Source: Prosthecomicrobium sp. N25
Lineage (GTDB): Bacteria > Pseudomonadota > Alphaproteobacteria > Rhizobiales > Ancalomicrobiaceae
DNA: 64,000 bases
Direction of reading: 5' to 3'
NCBI RefSeq assembly: GCF_037203705.1
Contig: NZ_JBBCAT010000001.1
Location: forward strand, 1,647,418-1,711,417
The translations under genes and the position numbers were made by a program. This document shows, one piece after another, positions 10,460 to 19,338 of the stretch. A model generated the notes under the pieces. That model had not been told where the DNA came from. It saw nothing but the letters and a program-made list of their open reading frames with translations, and searched no databases. The stretch's first letter is position 1; each line of letters opens with the position of its first letter.

Positions 10460-11949
10460 GGCCGGGTCCGGCACCGCTCCGCACGGCCCGCGCCTCGGCC
10501 CTCGCGGCCGGGCTGGCTGTCCTCGCGGGCGTGAGCGCGGCCGTCGCGGTCGAGCCGGCCGGGCGCTCCGATCCGGCCGCCGTGCCGGCGATGCGCGGAT
10601 TCGAGGGGCCGGGGCTTTCGGTCGACCCGGCGACGGTTCCCGTCGAGCCGGTCGCGCCGGAGGACATGAGCGGGCCGGACGCCATGTTCTCCGCCTACCA
10701 GCGCGGCCTCTACCTACTCACCTTCGACCTCGCCACCCGTCTCGCCGGCACGGGCGATCCGGCCGCCATGACCATGCTCGGCCACCTGCTCGAGAATGGC
10801 ACCGGCATGGCGATGGACCTGCCGAAGGCGGCGGAGTGGTACCGGCTCGCGGCCGAGCGCGGCGACCGGGAGGCGATGACGGCCCTCGGGCTGATGGCCG
10901 CGACCGGGCGCGGCGTGGCGAAGGACAAACGCCAGGCCGCCGAGTGGTTCGAGAAGGCTGCCGCCAAGGACCAGGCCGTCGCGCTCTACAACCTCGCGCT
11001 GCTGGTGCTGGAGGGCGATGCCGTCCGCCGCGACCCGCCGCGCGCCGCCGCCCTTCTCGAGCGCGCCGCCAAGCTCGGCAACGTGGAGGCGCAGTACGGC
11101 CTCGCCGTGATGCTGAAGGAGGGGGACGGCATCCCCGCAGACCTGATGGCCGCCGCCCGCTGGATGGGCGACGCGGCGCGGGCGCGCAACACGGACGCGG
11201 AGATCGAATACGCCATCATGCTGGCCAACGGGCGCGGCGTGGCCCGCGACCTGCCGCTCGCGCTCAAGTATTTCCTGCGCGCCGCCTGGAAGGGCAACCC
11301 GATCGCGCAGAACCGGCTCGCCCGCCTGCACGCCACCGGGCTCGCCGGCAAGGTCGACCTGATCGAGGCCGCCAAGTGGCACTACCTGGCGCGCGCCCGC
11401 GGCCTCTCCGACTTTTGGCTCGACGGCGTCCTGTCGGGCCTGTCGGACGGCGAGGTGAAGCTTGCCCATCGCATGGCCGACCGGTTCCGGGCCGGCGAGA
11501 CGGACGCGGCCCCGGGGGCACTGTCGCCGGTTCCGGCGGCTGTCCAGCTGCCGCTGGTGCCCGAGCCCAACATGCTGCGCCCCGTCCTGGGCCGGCCGCT
11601 CCCGCTGCCGGCGCCCGCCGCCGCGGCGCTCCCCGCCGAGCCGACCCCCGAGGCGCCCCCCGGGACGCCGCGGACCGCCGAACCGGCCGCGGCCGCCCTG
11701 CCGCCGCCGCCGGCGCCCCGGCCCGTCCAGCCGGGAAGCGCGGCCCCGGCGGTCCAGCCCGAAGCCCTGCCGCTGCCGCGTCCCGCCCCGCGCCCGCCGG
11801 TGGCGGCCGCCGAGCCGGTCCCGCCCCAGCCGGCGCCCGCCGTGGCGGCCCCACCCCCGGCGGGGTCTTCCGATTCCGCGCCGCCCGCCCCCCTGCCGCC
11901 GCCGCCGATCCCCGCCCTGCCGGCGCCCGCGCCGCCGAAATCTCCTTGA
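10456..11949 (+). CDS. Exported Sel1-repeat protein with proline-rich tail
   Basis: The protein is 497 residues from a GTG start overlapping the preceding stop by 4 bases. An N-terminal hydrophobic stretch (residues 10-32) looks like a signal peptide or anchor. Residues about 85-330 hold roughly six Sel1-type helical repeats, for example AMTALGLMAATGRGVAKDKR and AQYGLAVMLKEGDGIPADLM. From about 350 on it is almost only Pro and Ala with a few charged residues. Sel1 repeats mediate protein-protein contacts, often at the envelope. No specific partner can be named. Translational coupling to the ThiE-like gene is suggested. Confidence 0.75.
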   Translation: MRPGPAPLRTARASALAAGLAVLAGVSAAVAVEPAGRSDPAAVPAMRGFEGPGLSVDPATVPVEPVAPEDMSGPDAMFSAYQRGLYLLTFDLATRLAGTGDPAAMTMLGHLLENGTGMAMDLPKAAEWYRLAAERGDREAMTALGLMAATGRGVAKDKRQAAEWFEKAAAKDQAVALYNLALLVLEGDAVRRDPPRAAALLERAAKLGNVEAQYGLAVMLKEGDGIPADLMAAARWMGDAARARNTDAEIEYAIMLANGRGVARDLPLALKYFLRAAWKGNPIAQNRLARLHATGLAGKVDLIEAAKWHYLARARGLSDFWLDGVLSGLSDGEVKLAHRMADRFRAGETDAAPGALSPVPAAVQLPLVPEPNMLRPVLGRPLPLPAPAAAALPAEPTPEAPPGTPRTAEPAAAALPPPPAPRPVQPGSAAPAVQPEALPLPRPAPRPPVAAAEPVPPQPAPAVAAPPPAGSSDSAPPAPLPPPPIPALPAPAPPKSP

Positions 11950-12103
11950 ACTCCCGCCCGGGATGTGGTGACCAGAGGCCGAACGAAGTCCGGCGGGCCC
12001 GCGCTACCCCGGTCGTCCGGACCCGACCCGCATCCCGACCCGGCATTCCTGACGCCGGCCCGCTGCGCCCCCTGCGCCGGGCCGGCCCGACGAGGCACCC
12101 CCG

Positions 12104-12895
12104 ATGGCACGTTCCGCGCTCCTCAACGTCATGGTCGAGGCCGTCCGCAAGGCCGGGCGCTCGCTCGCCCGCGATTTCGGCGAGGTCGAGAACCTCCAGG
12201 TGTCGATCAAGGGCCCGGGCGACTTCGTCTCCGCCGCCGACCGCAAGTCGGAGGAGATCCTGCAGCAGGAGTTGGCCCGCGCCCGGCCCGGCTTCGGATT
12301 CCTGATGGAGGAGGGCGGCACCATCGAGGGCACGGACGGCCAGCACCGCTGGCTGATCGACCCGCTCGACGGCACCACCAACTTCCTGCACGGCATCCCG
12401 GTCTTCGCCATCTCGGTCGCCCTGGAGCGGCAGGGCACGATCGTGGCTGGGGTCGTCTACAACCCGGTCATGGACGAGCTCTACGTCGCCGAGCGCGGCG
12501 GCGGCGCCTTCGTCAACGACCGCCGCCTGCGGGTCTCCCGCCGGGCCAACCTGCACGACTGCGTCATCGGCACCGGCGTGCCCACCCTCGGCCGCCCGAA
12601 CCATCCGGCCTACCTTAAGGAACTCGAGGCCGTGATGGCCGAAACCGCCGGCGTCCGGCGGGTCGGCGCCGCCGCCATCGACCTCTGCTGGGTGGCGGCG
12701 GGTCGCTTCGACGGCTTCTTCGAGCACGACCTCAACCCGTGGGACGTGGCGGCCGGCATGCTGATCATCCGCGAGGCGGGCGGCTTCGTCTCCGACTTCG
12801 ACGGACGGGACAAGATCTTCGAGACCGGTGGCATCGTGGCCGGCAACGAGGACGTCCACCGTCGCCTGCTGGCGATCCTCAAGAACGCGCGCTGA
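12104..12895 (+). CDS. suhB: Inositol monophosphatase family protein
   Basis: This 263-residue magnesium-dependent phosphatase is of the IMPase/SuhB family. Metal-site motifs are present: GDFVSAADRKSEE near residues 37-49, MEEGG near 67-71, WLIDPLDGTTNFLHG near 83-97, and NPWDVAAGMLIIREAGG near 211-227. It is full length. SuhB in enterobacteria also acts in rRNA transcription complexes; whether that applies here is not visible. A gap of about 150 bases with no recognisable element separates it from the Sel1 gene. Confidence 0.9.
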   Translation: MARSALLNVMVEAVRKAGRSLARDFGEVENLQVSIKGPGDFVSAADRKSEEILQQELARARPGFGFLMEEGGTIEGTDGQHRWLIDPLDGTTNFLHGIPVFAISVALERQGTIVAGVVYNPVMDELYVAERGGGAFVNDRRLRVSRRANLHDCVIGTGVPTLGRPNHPAYLKELEAVMAETAGVRRVGAAAIDLCWVAAGRFDGFFEHDLNPWDVAAGMLIIREAGGFVSDFDGRDKIFETGGIVAGNEDVHRRLLAILKNAR

Positions 12896-13013
12896 GCGCG
12901 GGACCCGGCCGCCGCTTCCCCTCGTGCCGTCGCGCCGTCGCAATTCGGCGTTTTGATGATGCCGGAAAGCGGGGTAGAAGAGTCGGGACCGGAGGCTTCA
13001 GAGAAGGCGGCTC

Positions 13014-14132
13014 ATGGCGCGCGATTTCGATCCTCATCGGCTCTCGAGCCCGCAGGTTTTCCTCTGGCGCATGATCATCTTCCTGGTCATCGCCTCCTTC
13101 GTGGTCGTCATCCTCTACCGCCAGATCCTCGTCGCCTTCATGGCGAACCCGGGCCTCAACGGCCTGATCGTCGGGGTGCTGACGCTCGGCTCGCTGCTCG
13201 CCATCCGGCAGGTGATCCGTCTCTTTCCCGAGGTCCGCTGGGTCAATTCCTTCCGCATCGCCGACCCGGGGGTCGAGGTGAAGGTGCAGCCGCGCCTCCT
13301 CGGGCCGATGGCGGCGCTGCTTCGCGACCGCTCGGGCAAGGTCGAGATCAGCCCGGACATCATGCGCTCGATCCTCGATTCGATCTCGATGCGCCTCGAC
13401 GAGACCCGCGACATCACCCGCTACATCGGCGGCCTTCTCGTCTTCCTCGGCCTCCTCGGCACCTTCTGGGGCCTGACAGAGACGGTCTCGTCGGTCGGCC
13501 GCACGATCCAGAACCTGTCCGTCGGCGCCTCCGACCTCGGCGTCATCTTCGAGGACCTGAAGACCGGCCTCGCCGCGCCGCTTGGCGGCATGGGGACGGC
13601 CTTCTCGTCCTCGCTCTTCGGCCTGTCCGGCTCGCTCGTGATCGGCTTCCTGGACCTGCAGGCGAGCCAGGCGCAGAACCGCTTCTATACCCAGCTCGAG
13701 GACTGGCTCTCCAACGTGACCCAGCTCGACATCCGCAGCGATCTCGCCCGCGAGGGTCCGCTCGGCACCGTGGAGAGCCTCAGGGTCGCCATCGAGCGGC
13801 TGAACCGCACCGTCCAGGAGACCGGCTCGAACCGGACCGCGACCACCGCCATGGTCAACCTCGCGGAAGGCATCCAGGGCCTCGTCACCCACATGCGCAC
13901 CGAGCAGCAGATGATCCGCGCCTGGGTCGAGGAGCAGACCGAGGAGGCCCGCACCATGCGGCAGGTGCTGATGCGTCTCTCCGACCCGGCCGACCTGCCG
14001 GACTCCTGGCGGCGCACCGCCGAGGCGGCCGCGCGGGAGGAGACGACCGAGTTCGTGCCCCAGCGGCCCGTCCGTCACCCCGCGGACCGGACCGAGGCGG
14101 CGTCCGGGCCCGGCCGGCCGCTCGGGGAATAG
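13014..14132 (+). CDS. MotA/TolQ/ExbB-like proton-channel subunit
   Basis: This 372-residue membrane protein has two N-terminal hydrophobic helices (about residues 18-40 and 48-65) and two more near 140-165 and 185-210. The latter pair is in a MotA/TolQ-type arrangement, with GGLLVFLGLLGTFWGLTETV matching the family core. The C-terminal part is helical and charged. It is followed 3 bases later by a MotB/OmpA-like partner, so the two very likely form one ion-driven complex in the inner membrane. No flagellar genes lie nearby and neither protein is a standard MotA or MotB. Substrate or mechanical role is unknown. Confidence 0.8.
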   Translation: MARDFDPHRLSSPQVFLWRMIIFLVIASFVVVILYRQILVAFMANPGLNGLIVGVLTLGSLLAIRQVIRLFPEVRWVNSFRIADPGVEVKVQPRLLGPMAALLRDRSGKVEISPDIMRSILDSISMRLDETRDITRYIGGLLVFLGLLGTFWGLTETVSSVGRTIQNLSVGASDLGVIFEDLKTGLAAPLGGMGTAFSSSLFGLSGSLVIGFLDLQASQAQNRFYTQLEDWLSNVTQLDIRSDLAREGPLGTVESLRVAIERLNRTVQETGSNRTATTAMVNLAEGIQGLVTHMRTEQQMIRAWVEEQTEEARTMRQVLMRLSDPADLPDSWRRTAEAAAREETTEFVPQRPVRHPADRTEAASGPGRPLGE

Positions 14133-14135
14133 GCC

Positions 14136-15167
14136 ATGCCGGCCGCGCGCGCCCGCCGGCGGGAAAGCCGCATCGACTACTGGCCCGGCTTCGTCGACGC
14201 GATGGCGACGCTGCTGCTGGTAATCATCTTCCTGCTGACCGTCTTCATGCTCTCGCAGTTCTTCCTGACCCGCGAGATCAGCGGCAAGGACACGGCGCTC
14301 CAGAAGCTGAACGCGCAGGTCGCCGAGCTGACCGAGCTCCTCGCCCTGGAGCGAACGGGCAAGCGGGAGCTCGAGGATCAGCTCGACACGGTGCGCTCCG
14401 GGCTGGCGCTGCTTGAGCTCGAGAAGCAGAAGCTGCTGGGCCAGGTCGACGAGAAGGCCGGGGCGGCCACCTCGGCGAGCGGCACCGTCCAGGCGCTGAC
14501 CGGCAAGCTCGACGAGGAGAAGCAGATCTCCAACCGGGCGCTCAGCCAGGTCGAGCTCCTGAACCAGCAGATCGCCGCGCTCCGTCGCCAGATCGCCGCC
14601 CTCGAATCCGCCCTCGACGTCTCCGAGACCCGCGACCGAGAGAGCCAGAACAAGATCGCCGACCTCGGCAAGCGCCTGAACGTCGCCCTCGCGCAGCGCG
14701 TCCAGGAGTTGCAGCGCTACAGGTCCGACTTCTTCGGCCGCCTGCGCGAGATCCTGGGCAACCGGTCGGACATCCGGGTGGTCGGCGACCGCTTCGTCTT
14801 CCAGTCCGAGGTGCTGTTCCAGGCCGGCCAGGAAACCATCAACGACGCCGGCCGCGCCGACCTCGACAAGCTCGCCTCCGCGATCCTGGAGCTCGATCGG
14901 CAGATCCCGCCGGAGGTCAACTGGACACTCCGGGTCGACGGGCATACCGACATCCGCCCGACCTCCGGCGCCAGCCGATTCCGCTCCAACTGGGAACTCT
15001 CCGCCGCCCGCGCCATTTCGGTGGTGCGCTACCTCATCGACCGGGGCGTCTCCCCGAAGCGGCTCGTGGCAGCCGGCTTCGGCGAGTTCCAACCCATCGA
15101 GGAGGGCGCGACCGAGGATGCCTACGCCAAGAACCGCCGGATCGAGATCCGGATGACGGACCGCTGA
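14136..15167 (+). CDS. MotB-like OmpA-domain protein, partner of the proton-channel subunit
   Basis: The 343-residue protein begins with a basic tail. A single membrane helix carries an aspartate at its start (DYWPGFVDAMATLLLVIIF, D21), the usual proton-binding position of MotB-type stators. Residues about 45-195 are a long coiled coil. Residues about 205-340 are an OmpA-like peptidoglycan-binding domain with RVDGHTDIRPTSG and KNRRIEIRM. The long coiled coil between helix and OmpA domain is larger than in flagellar MotB. It follows the MotA-like gene by 3 bases and overlaps the next gene by one base (TGATG). It probably anchors a rotary or force-transducing complex to the wall. Confidence 0.82.
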   Translation: MPAARARRRESRIDYWPGFVDAMATLLLVIIFLLTVFMLSQFFLTREISGKDTALQKLNAQVAELTELLALERTGKRELEDQLDTVRSGLALLELEKQKLLGQVDEKAGAATSASGTVQALTGKLDEEKQISNRALSQVELLNQQIAALRRQIAALESALDVSETRDRESQNKIADLGKRLNVALAQRVQELQRYRSDFFGRLREILGNRSDIRVVGDRFVFQSEVLFQAGQETINDAGRADLDKLASAILELDRQIPPEVNWTLRVDGHTDIRPTSGASRFRSNWELSAARAISVVRYLIDRGVSPKRLVAAGFGEFQPIEEGATEDAYAKNRRIEIRMTDR

Positions 15168-15655
15168 TGGACCCGAGCCTCACCCTGCGCGAAATCCTGC
15201 CCTTCGGGACGGGGCACATGCCGGAGATCGTCGACCTCTGGGTCGAGACCTGGAGCAAGACCCTGCCCGCCATCGACTTCGAGGCGCGGCGGGGCTGGTT
15301 CGTCGACCATCTGGTCGCCGCGCGCGACGACGGGCAGGCGATCCGGGTCGCCTTCACGCAGACCGGCGACGCCGCCGGATTCCTGATGATCGACCCCGCG
15401 ACCGGCTATCTCGACCAGATCGCGGTCGGCTCCCGCTGGTGGGGAAAGGGCATCGCGGAGGCGCTGCTCGAAGAGGCCCGCCGGCTCTGCCCGGACCGCA
15501 TCGAGCTCGACGTCAACCAGGACAACCCGCGCGCCGTCGCCTTCTACCGCCGTAACGGCTTCGTCGAGATCGGCGAGGGCGTGAACCCGCGCTCCGGCCT
15601 CGCCACGCTCAAGCTCGAGTGGCGCGCCTCAATGCCCGCCGCCCTCAAGGCATGA
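15167..15655 (+). CDS. GNAT-family N-acetyltransferase (first of a tandem pair)
   Basis: This 162-residue protein has the GNAT core: beta strand LDQIAVGSRWWGKGIAEALL around residues 84-103, containing the acetyl-CoA pyrophosphate loop (RWWGKG), and NPRAVAFYRRNGFVEIGEG near 120-138. The acceptor is unknown. It starts inside the stop of the OmpA-domain gene and overlaps the next GNAT gene by 4 bases. The two GNAT proteins resemble each other at the N-terminus (VDLWVETWSKTLPAIDF against MDIWAAAWTAALPDRDM), consistent with an old tandem duplication. Confidence 0.85.
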   Translation: MDPSLTLREILPFGTGHMPEIVDLWVETWSKTLPAIDFEARRGWFVDHLVAARDDGQAIRVAFTQTGDAAGFLMIDPATGYLDQIAVGSRWWGKGIAEALLEEARRLCPDRIELDVNQDNPRAVAFYRRNGFVEIGEGVNPRSGLATLKLEWRASMPAALKA

Positions 15656-16113
15656 CCGCCGCCCTCGTCCGGCCTTTCGCCCGCGACGACCTGGAGCCGT
15701 CGATGGACATCTGGGCCGCTGCCTGGACGGCGGCGCTGCCGGATCGCGACATGGCCTCGAGCCTGCCGGCCTGGCGCACGCAGTTCATTCAGGAGCTGCT
15801 GCCGGCCCGCACGGTCCTGGCCGGCACGGTCGGGGGCCGGCTGGCCGGCTTCGCGGTCGTCGACCTCAAACGCGGGTGGCTCGACATGCTCTGCGTCGAC
15901 CCCGCGGTTCACGGCGCGGGACTCGGCCGGCTCCTCCTCGACACCGCCTGCGCGCTCGCCGAAGACGACCTGCGTTTCCGGGTGCTGAAGGACAACGAGA
16001 GCGCCATCGGCTTCTACGAGCACCTCGGCTGCGAACGGGAATCGGAGGGCACCGCCCCGGTCTCGGGCTGGGCCTGCTGGCACTATGTCCGGCGCCGGGC
16101 GCCGCGCGCCTGA
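15652..16113 (+). CDS. GNAT-family N-acetyltransferase (second of a tandem pair)
   Basis: This 153-residue acetyltransferase starts at the ATG at 15652, inside the ATGA overlap with the preceding GNAT gene. The acetyl-CoA loop is LDMLCVDPAVHGAGLGRLLL near residues 77-96, and the C-terminal motif is NESAIGFYEHLGCERE. An in-frame upstream start exists but would overlap the first GNAT deeply. The substrate is unknown. Coupling to the MotAB-like pair could be functional or just operon neighbourhood. Confidence 0.83.
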   Translation: MTAALVRPFARDDLEPSMDIWAAAWTAALPDRDMASSLPAWRTQFIQELLPARTVLAGTVGGRLAGFAVVDLKRGWLDMLCVDPAVHGAGLGRLLLDTACALAEDDLRFRVLKDNESAIGFYEHLGCERESEGTAPVSGWACWHYVRRRAPRA

Positions 16114-16123
16114 GGCCCGGGGC

Positions 16124-16534
16124 TCAGGAGCCGATGCGCCGCCGGCCCCACCAGGGCGCCCTGACCTTGGTCTGCCCGTCCGCCCACCAGTAGCCCTCGA
16201 AACGCTGCAGGCCCTCCTCGAAGGTCAGCGCCAGCGAGCCGGTCCCGTAGCGGTCGCGCCACCGGCAGAGCAGGACGCGGGGCTTCGGCGAGGTGCAGCG
16301 CTCCAGCGTGCCCTCGATCGCCTCCGCGCCCGGCTCCGTGAAGGCGTAGCGGCCGGACAGGCCGTCGGGACCCGCCTGGAACTCGGTCGCGCCCGGCATG
16401 AAGGCTTTGCCGGAATAGATCTCGCCGTCATAGGCGTCCGGCACGAGCCGGAGCCAGTCGCCCGCCTCCTCGGCGCGGACGGGGGCCGGGGCGGCGGCAA
16501 GAGCGAGCGCGACGAGGACGGCGGACCGGTTCAT
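16124..16534 (-). CDS. Hypothetical exported protein
   Basis: This 136-residue protein has a clear Sec signal peptide (residues 1-21, ending APVRA before EEAGDW). The mature part of about 115 residues has two cysteines (LERCTSPKPRVLLCRW) that could form a disulfide, and an aromatic segment FEGYWWADGQTKVRAPWWGRR at the end. No family was recognised. It is convergent with the second GNAT gene, 10 bases apart, and divergent from yebC. Confidence 0.65.
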   Translation of the reverse strand: MNRSAVLVALALAAAPAPVRAEEAGDWLRLVPDAYDGEIYSGKAFMPGATEFQAGPDGLSGRYAFTEPGAEAIEGTLERCTSPKPRVLLCRWRDRYGTGSLALTFEEGLQRFEGYWWADGQTKVRAPWWGRRRIGS

Positions 16535-16697
16535 GGGCAGGCATTCTCCCGTAAGGGCGGCGCGGCGGCGCCGGTCTGGATTCTCGGCGCGCCCCGGCCT
16601 ATAAGCCTCGCGCCTTCAGACGTGAAAGACATCGCGTCCGCCCCGCGCGCGCCGAAACCGGCGCCCCGGGGCGGGCGCCGACGACCAAGAGGCGAAC

Positions 16698-17447
16698 ATG
16701 GCCGGGCATTCACAGTTCAAGAACATCATGCACCGGAAGGGCAAGCAGGACGCGGTGCGCTCCAAGCTCTTCTCCAAGCTCGCGCGCGAAATCACGGTCG
16801 CGGCGAAGGACGGTGTGCCCGATCCCACCATGAATTCCAAGCTGCGGCTCGCGATCCAGAATGCGCGCGCCGAGAACATGCCGAAGGACAACATCGAGCG
16901 CGCCATCAAGAAGGCGGCGGGTGCGGAGGGCGAGAGCTACGAGAACGTCCGCTACGAGGGCTACGGCCCGGGCGGCGTGGCCGTCATCGTCGAGACCCTG
17001 ACCGACAACCGCAACCGCACCGGCGGCGCGGTGCGGGCCGCCTTCACCAAGCACGGCGGCGCCCTCGGCGAGACCGGCTCGGTCTCCTTCTCGTTCGACC
17101 ATGTCGGCGAGATCGTCTACCCGGCGGCGGTCGGCTCCGCGGACGCGGTGCTCGAGGCGGCCATCGAGGCGGGCGCGGACGACGTGCAGTCCGACGAGGA
17201 GACGCACACCATCCTGTGCGGCTTCGAAGCCATGGGCGAGGTCTCCAAGGCGCTGGAGACGACCCTCGGTCCGGCCAAGTCCGTCAAGGCGATCTGGAAG
17301 CCGCAGAACACGATTCCGGTCGACGAGGAGAAGGCCCAGACGCTCATGAAGCTGGTCGGCCAGCTCGAGGACGACGACGACGTGCAGAACGTCTACTCGA
17401 ACTTCGACGTGTCGGAAGAGGTCCTGGCCAAGCTGACGGCGGCGTGA
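16698..17447 (+). CDS. yebC: YebC/PmpR family DNA-binding regulatory protein
   Basis: This 249-residue protein belongs to the TACO1/YebC family; recent work links members to relief of ribosome stalling as well as transcription. The diagnostic start [19 protein letters not shown] and the block [20 protein letters not shown] near residues 90-109 are intact, as is [12 protein letters not shown]. It lies upstream of ruvC, the usual position. Confidence 0.95.
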   Translation: MAGHSQFKNIMHRKGKQDAVRSKLFSKLAREITVAAKDGVPDPTMNSKLRLAIQNARAENMPKDNIERAIKKAAGAEGESYENVRYEGYGPGGVAVIVETLTDNRNRTGGAVRAAFTKHGGALGETGSVSFSFDHVGEIVYPAAVGSADAVLEAAIEAGADDVQSDEETHTILCGFEAMGEVSKALETTLGPAKSVKAIWKPQNTIPVDEEKAQTLMKLVGQLEDDDDVQNVYSNFDVSEEVLAKLTAA

Positions 17448-17498
17448 CGCGGCCGGGCCCCTAGCCGCGGCGGCGCCGTGCCGCTACCACAGTGCGGC

Positions 17499-18014
17499 AT
17501 GGCAGAGATCATCCGAATCATCGGCATCGACCCGGGGCTGCAGCGCACCGGCTGGGGCATTGTGGACGTGGCCGGCAACCGGCTCTCCTTCGTGGCGGCC
17601 GGCCTCGTCAAGTCGACCGCCGACGAGAGCCTGGCGGCGCGGCTGGTCGAACTGCACGACGGGCTCGCGGAGGTGATCCGGGCCTTTACGCCCGACGAGG
17701 CGGCGGTCGAGCAGACCTTCGTCAACGTCAACCCGACCTCGACCCTCAAGCTCGGCCAGGCGCGCGGCATCGCCATGCTGGTGCCCGCCAAGGCGGGGCT
17801 CAGGGTCGCCGAATACGCCCCGAACGCGATCAAGAAGGCGATCGTCGGCGCGGGCCACGCCGAGAAGCGGCAGATCCACCACATGGTCCGGATCCTGCTG
17901 CCCAAGGCCGAGTTCGAGGGCGACGACCCGGCCGACGCGCTCGCGATCGCCATCTGCCACGCCCACCACCGGCCGTCGCTGCAGACGGCCATGCGGCTCG
18001 CGGGGATGCGATGA
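17499..18014 (+). CDS. ruvC: Holliday junction endonuclease RuvC
   Basis: RuvC resolves Holliday junctions handled by RuvAB. The 171-residue protein carries the acidic catalytic set: [14 protein letters not shown] near residues 6-19 (D), [14 protein letters not shown] near 66-79 (E), and [16 protein letters not shown] near the C-terminus (two D). The ATG at 17499 is chosen; a GTG 7 codons upstream is in frame but unlikely. The stop overlaps the ruvA ATG by 4 bases. Confidence 0.96.
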   Translation: MAEIIRIIGIDPGLQRTGWGIVDVAGNRLSFVAAGLVKSTADESLAARLVELHDGLAEVIRAFTPDEAAVEQTFVNVNPTSTLKLGQARGIAMLVPAKAGLRVAEYAPNAIKKAIVGAGHAEKRQIHHMVRILLPKAEFEGDDPADALAIAICHAHHRPSLQTAMRLAGMR

Positions 18015-18631
18015 TCGGCAAGCTCAAGGGCGTGATCGACAGCTACGGGGAAGACTTCGTGATCCTCGACGTGCATGGTGTCGGCTACGTCTGCCACTGC
18101 TCCTCGCGCACCCTGCATAGCCTGCCCCCGCCCGGCGAGGCGGCCATCCTGACCATCGAGACCTATGTCCGCGAGGACCAGATCCGCCTGTTCGGCTTCG
18201 CCTCCGAGGAGGAGAAGGAGTGGTTCCGCGTCCTCGGGACCGTCCAGGGCGTCGGCGTCAAGGTCGCCCTCTCGATCCTCTCGGTGCTGCGTCCCGCGGA
18301 ACTCGCGACCGCCATCGCGCTGAAGGACACGACCGCGGTCAGCCGCGCCAACGGGGTCGGCAAGAAGCTCGCCGAGCGGATCTGCCAGGAACTGAAGGAC
18401 AAGTCGCCCGGCTTCGCGAGCGTCGACCCGGCCGTGGTGCGCCTGACCGCCGACGCCGGATCCGCCAAGGGCGCGCCGAAGCCGATGGCGGACGCCGTCT
18501 CGGCCCTGGTCAACCTGGGCTACCCGCAGCTCCAGGCGGCCGCCGCCGTGGCAGCCGCCGCCCGCAGCCTCGGCGAGGACGCCACGACCGAGCGGCTGAT
18601 CCGCGCCGGCCTCAAGGAACTGGCCCGCTGA
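18011..18631 (+). CDS. ruvA: Holliday junction branch migration protein RuvA
   Basis: RuvA binds Holliday junctions and loads RuvB. The 206-residue protein starts [20 protein letters not shown]. It has the helix-hairpin-helix segments [17 protein letters not shown] (about residues 75-91) and [19 protein letters not shown] (about 113-131), and a C-terminal RuvB-contacting domain after a flexible linker. It is coupled to ruvC by ATGA. The expected next gene, ruvB, is separated by a Uma2-family gene on the other strand. Confidence 0.96.
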   Translation: MIGKLKGVIDSYGEDFVILDVHGVGYVCHCSSRTLHSLPPPGEAAILTIETYVREDQIRLFGFASEEEKEWFRVLGTVQGVGVKVALSILSVLRPAELATAIALKDTTAVSRANGVGKKLAERICQELKDKSPGFASVDPAVVRLTADAGSAKGAPKPMADAVSALVNLGYPQLQAAAAVAAAARSLGEDATTERLIRAGLKELAR

Positions 18632-18638
18632 GGCGGGC

Positions 18639-19220
18639 TCAGCCGGTGAGCACGTCTTCGTAAACGGCCGCCAGCGGCATCGAGAAGTCGATGGCGGGGA
18701 GCGAGAGAGAGCGGTCGAGGCCTTCGAGCCAATCGATCCGCCACTCGGCGCCGTTGCGGTTCCTCACTTCGATCAACGGCTTGTCGCGATGAACCATGAC
18801 GTAATGGACGAGACTCGGCAGCTTCTTGTAGCCGTCCCACTTCTCGTAGCGGTCGCGAGCCTCCGTTCCCGGCGACAGCACCTCCACGACGACCATTGGA
18901 TCCTGGATCGAGGTCGCCCCCGGCTCCAGTCTGCCACATTGGACCATGACGTCCGGCAGGACCGCGAAGTCGAGCTCGCGGCGCTTGAGGTAGAAGGCCT
19001 CCTGGAAGACGTGACAAGGGCGCTTCGTCGCCTTGATGTGCTGCCTCAGCGCCACCATCACGTTTTGCGAGATCAGATGATGTTCCCACCGCGCCCCGAC
19101 CATGCCGCGGATGACGCGGCCGCCGATCAGCTCCCAGCGCTCGTTCTCCGGCTTGTCGAGGAGGAGTTCCTCGAAGTCGTCGAAGCTCATGGTTTCGAAC
19201 TGCGATACTGCGCCGGCCAT
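18639..19220 (-). CDS. Uma2-family putative restriction endonuclease (DUF820)
   Basis: This roughly 193-residue protein has a PD-(D/E)xK-like core of the Uma2 family: [14 protein letters not shown] near residues 26-39, [14 protein letters not shown] near 88-101, and [20 protein letters not shown] near 112-131, with the D, E and K spaced as in the fold. Activity of the family is rarely tested. It lies between ruvA and ruvB on the opposite strand, only 7 bases from the ruvA stop, and interrupts what is commonly one operon. This suggests insertion of a mobile cargo gene. Confidence 0.8.
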   Translation of the reverse strand: MAGAVSQFETMSFDDFEELLLDKPENERWELIGGRVIRGMVGARWEHHLISQNVMVALRQHIKATKRPCHVFQEAFYLKRRELDFAVLPDVMVQCGRLEPGATSIQDPMVVVEVLSPGTEARDRYEKWDGYKKLPSLVHYVMVHRDKPLIEVRNRNGAEWRIDWLEGLDRSLSLPAIDFSMPLAAVYEDVLTG

Positions 19221-19338
19221 CGGCTCGTCTCCCGGAATTTGGCCCCCGGATGCTACATCATGTAGGCAGGCCCGCCAAAGGCTACAGTGTCGCCGTATCC
19301 GAATCGTTCCGCCTCTCGCGCCGAGGACCGTCGCCCCG

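Noticed and set aside
13014-15167. Zorya-type anti-phage module (ZorA/ZorB)
   Set aside because: The pair has the MotA/MotB character of ZorAB, but there is no ZorC, ZorD or ZorE nearby, the MotA-like protein lacks the very long ZorA tail, and GNAT genes follow. Treated as an orphan stator.
18639-19220. Toxin-antitoxin or restriction-modification pair
   Set aside because: The Uma2-like protein stands alone; no methyltransferase or antitoxin gene is adjacent.
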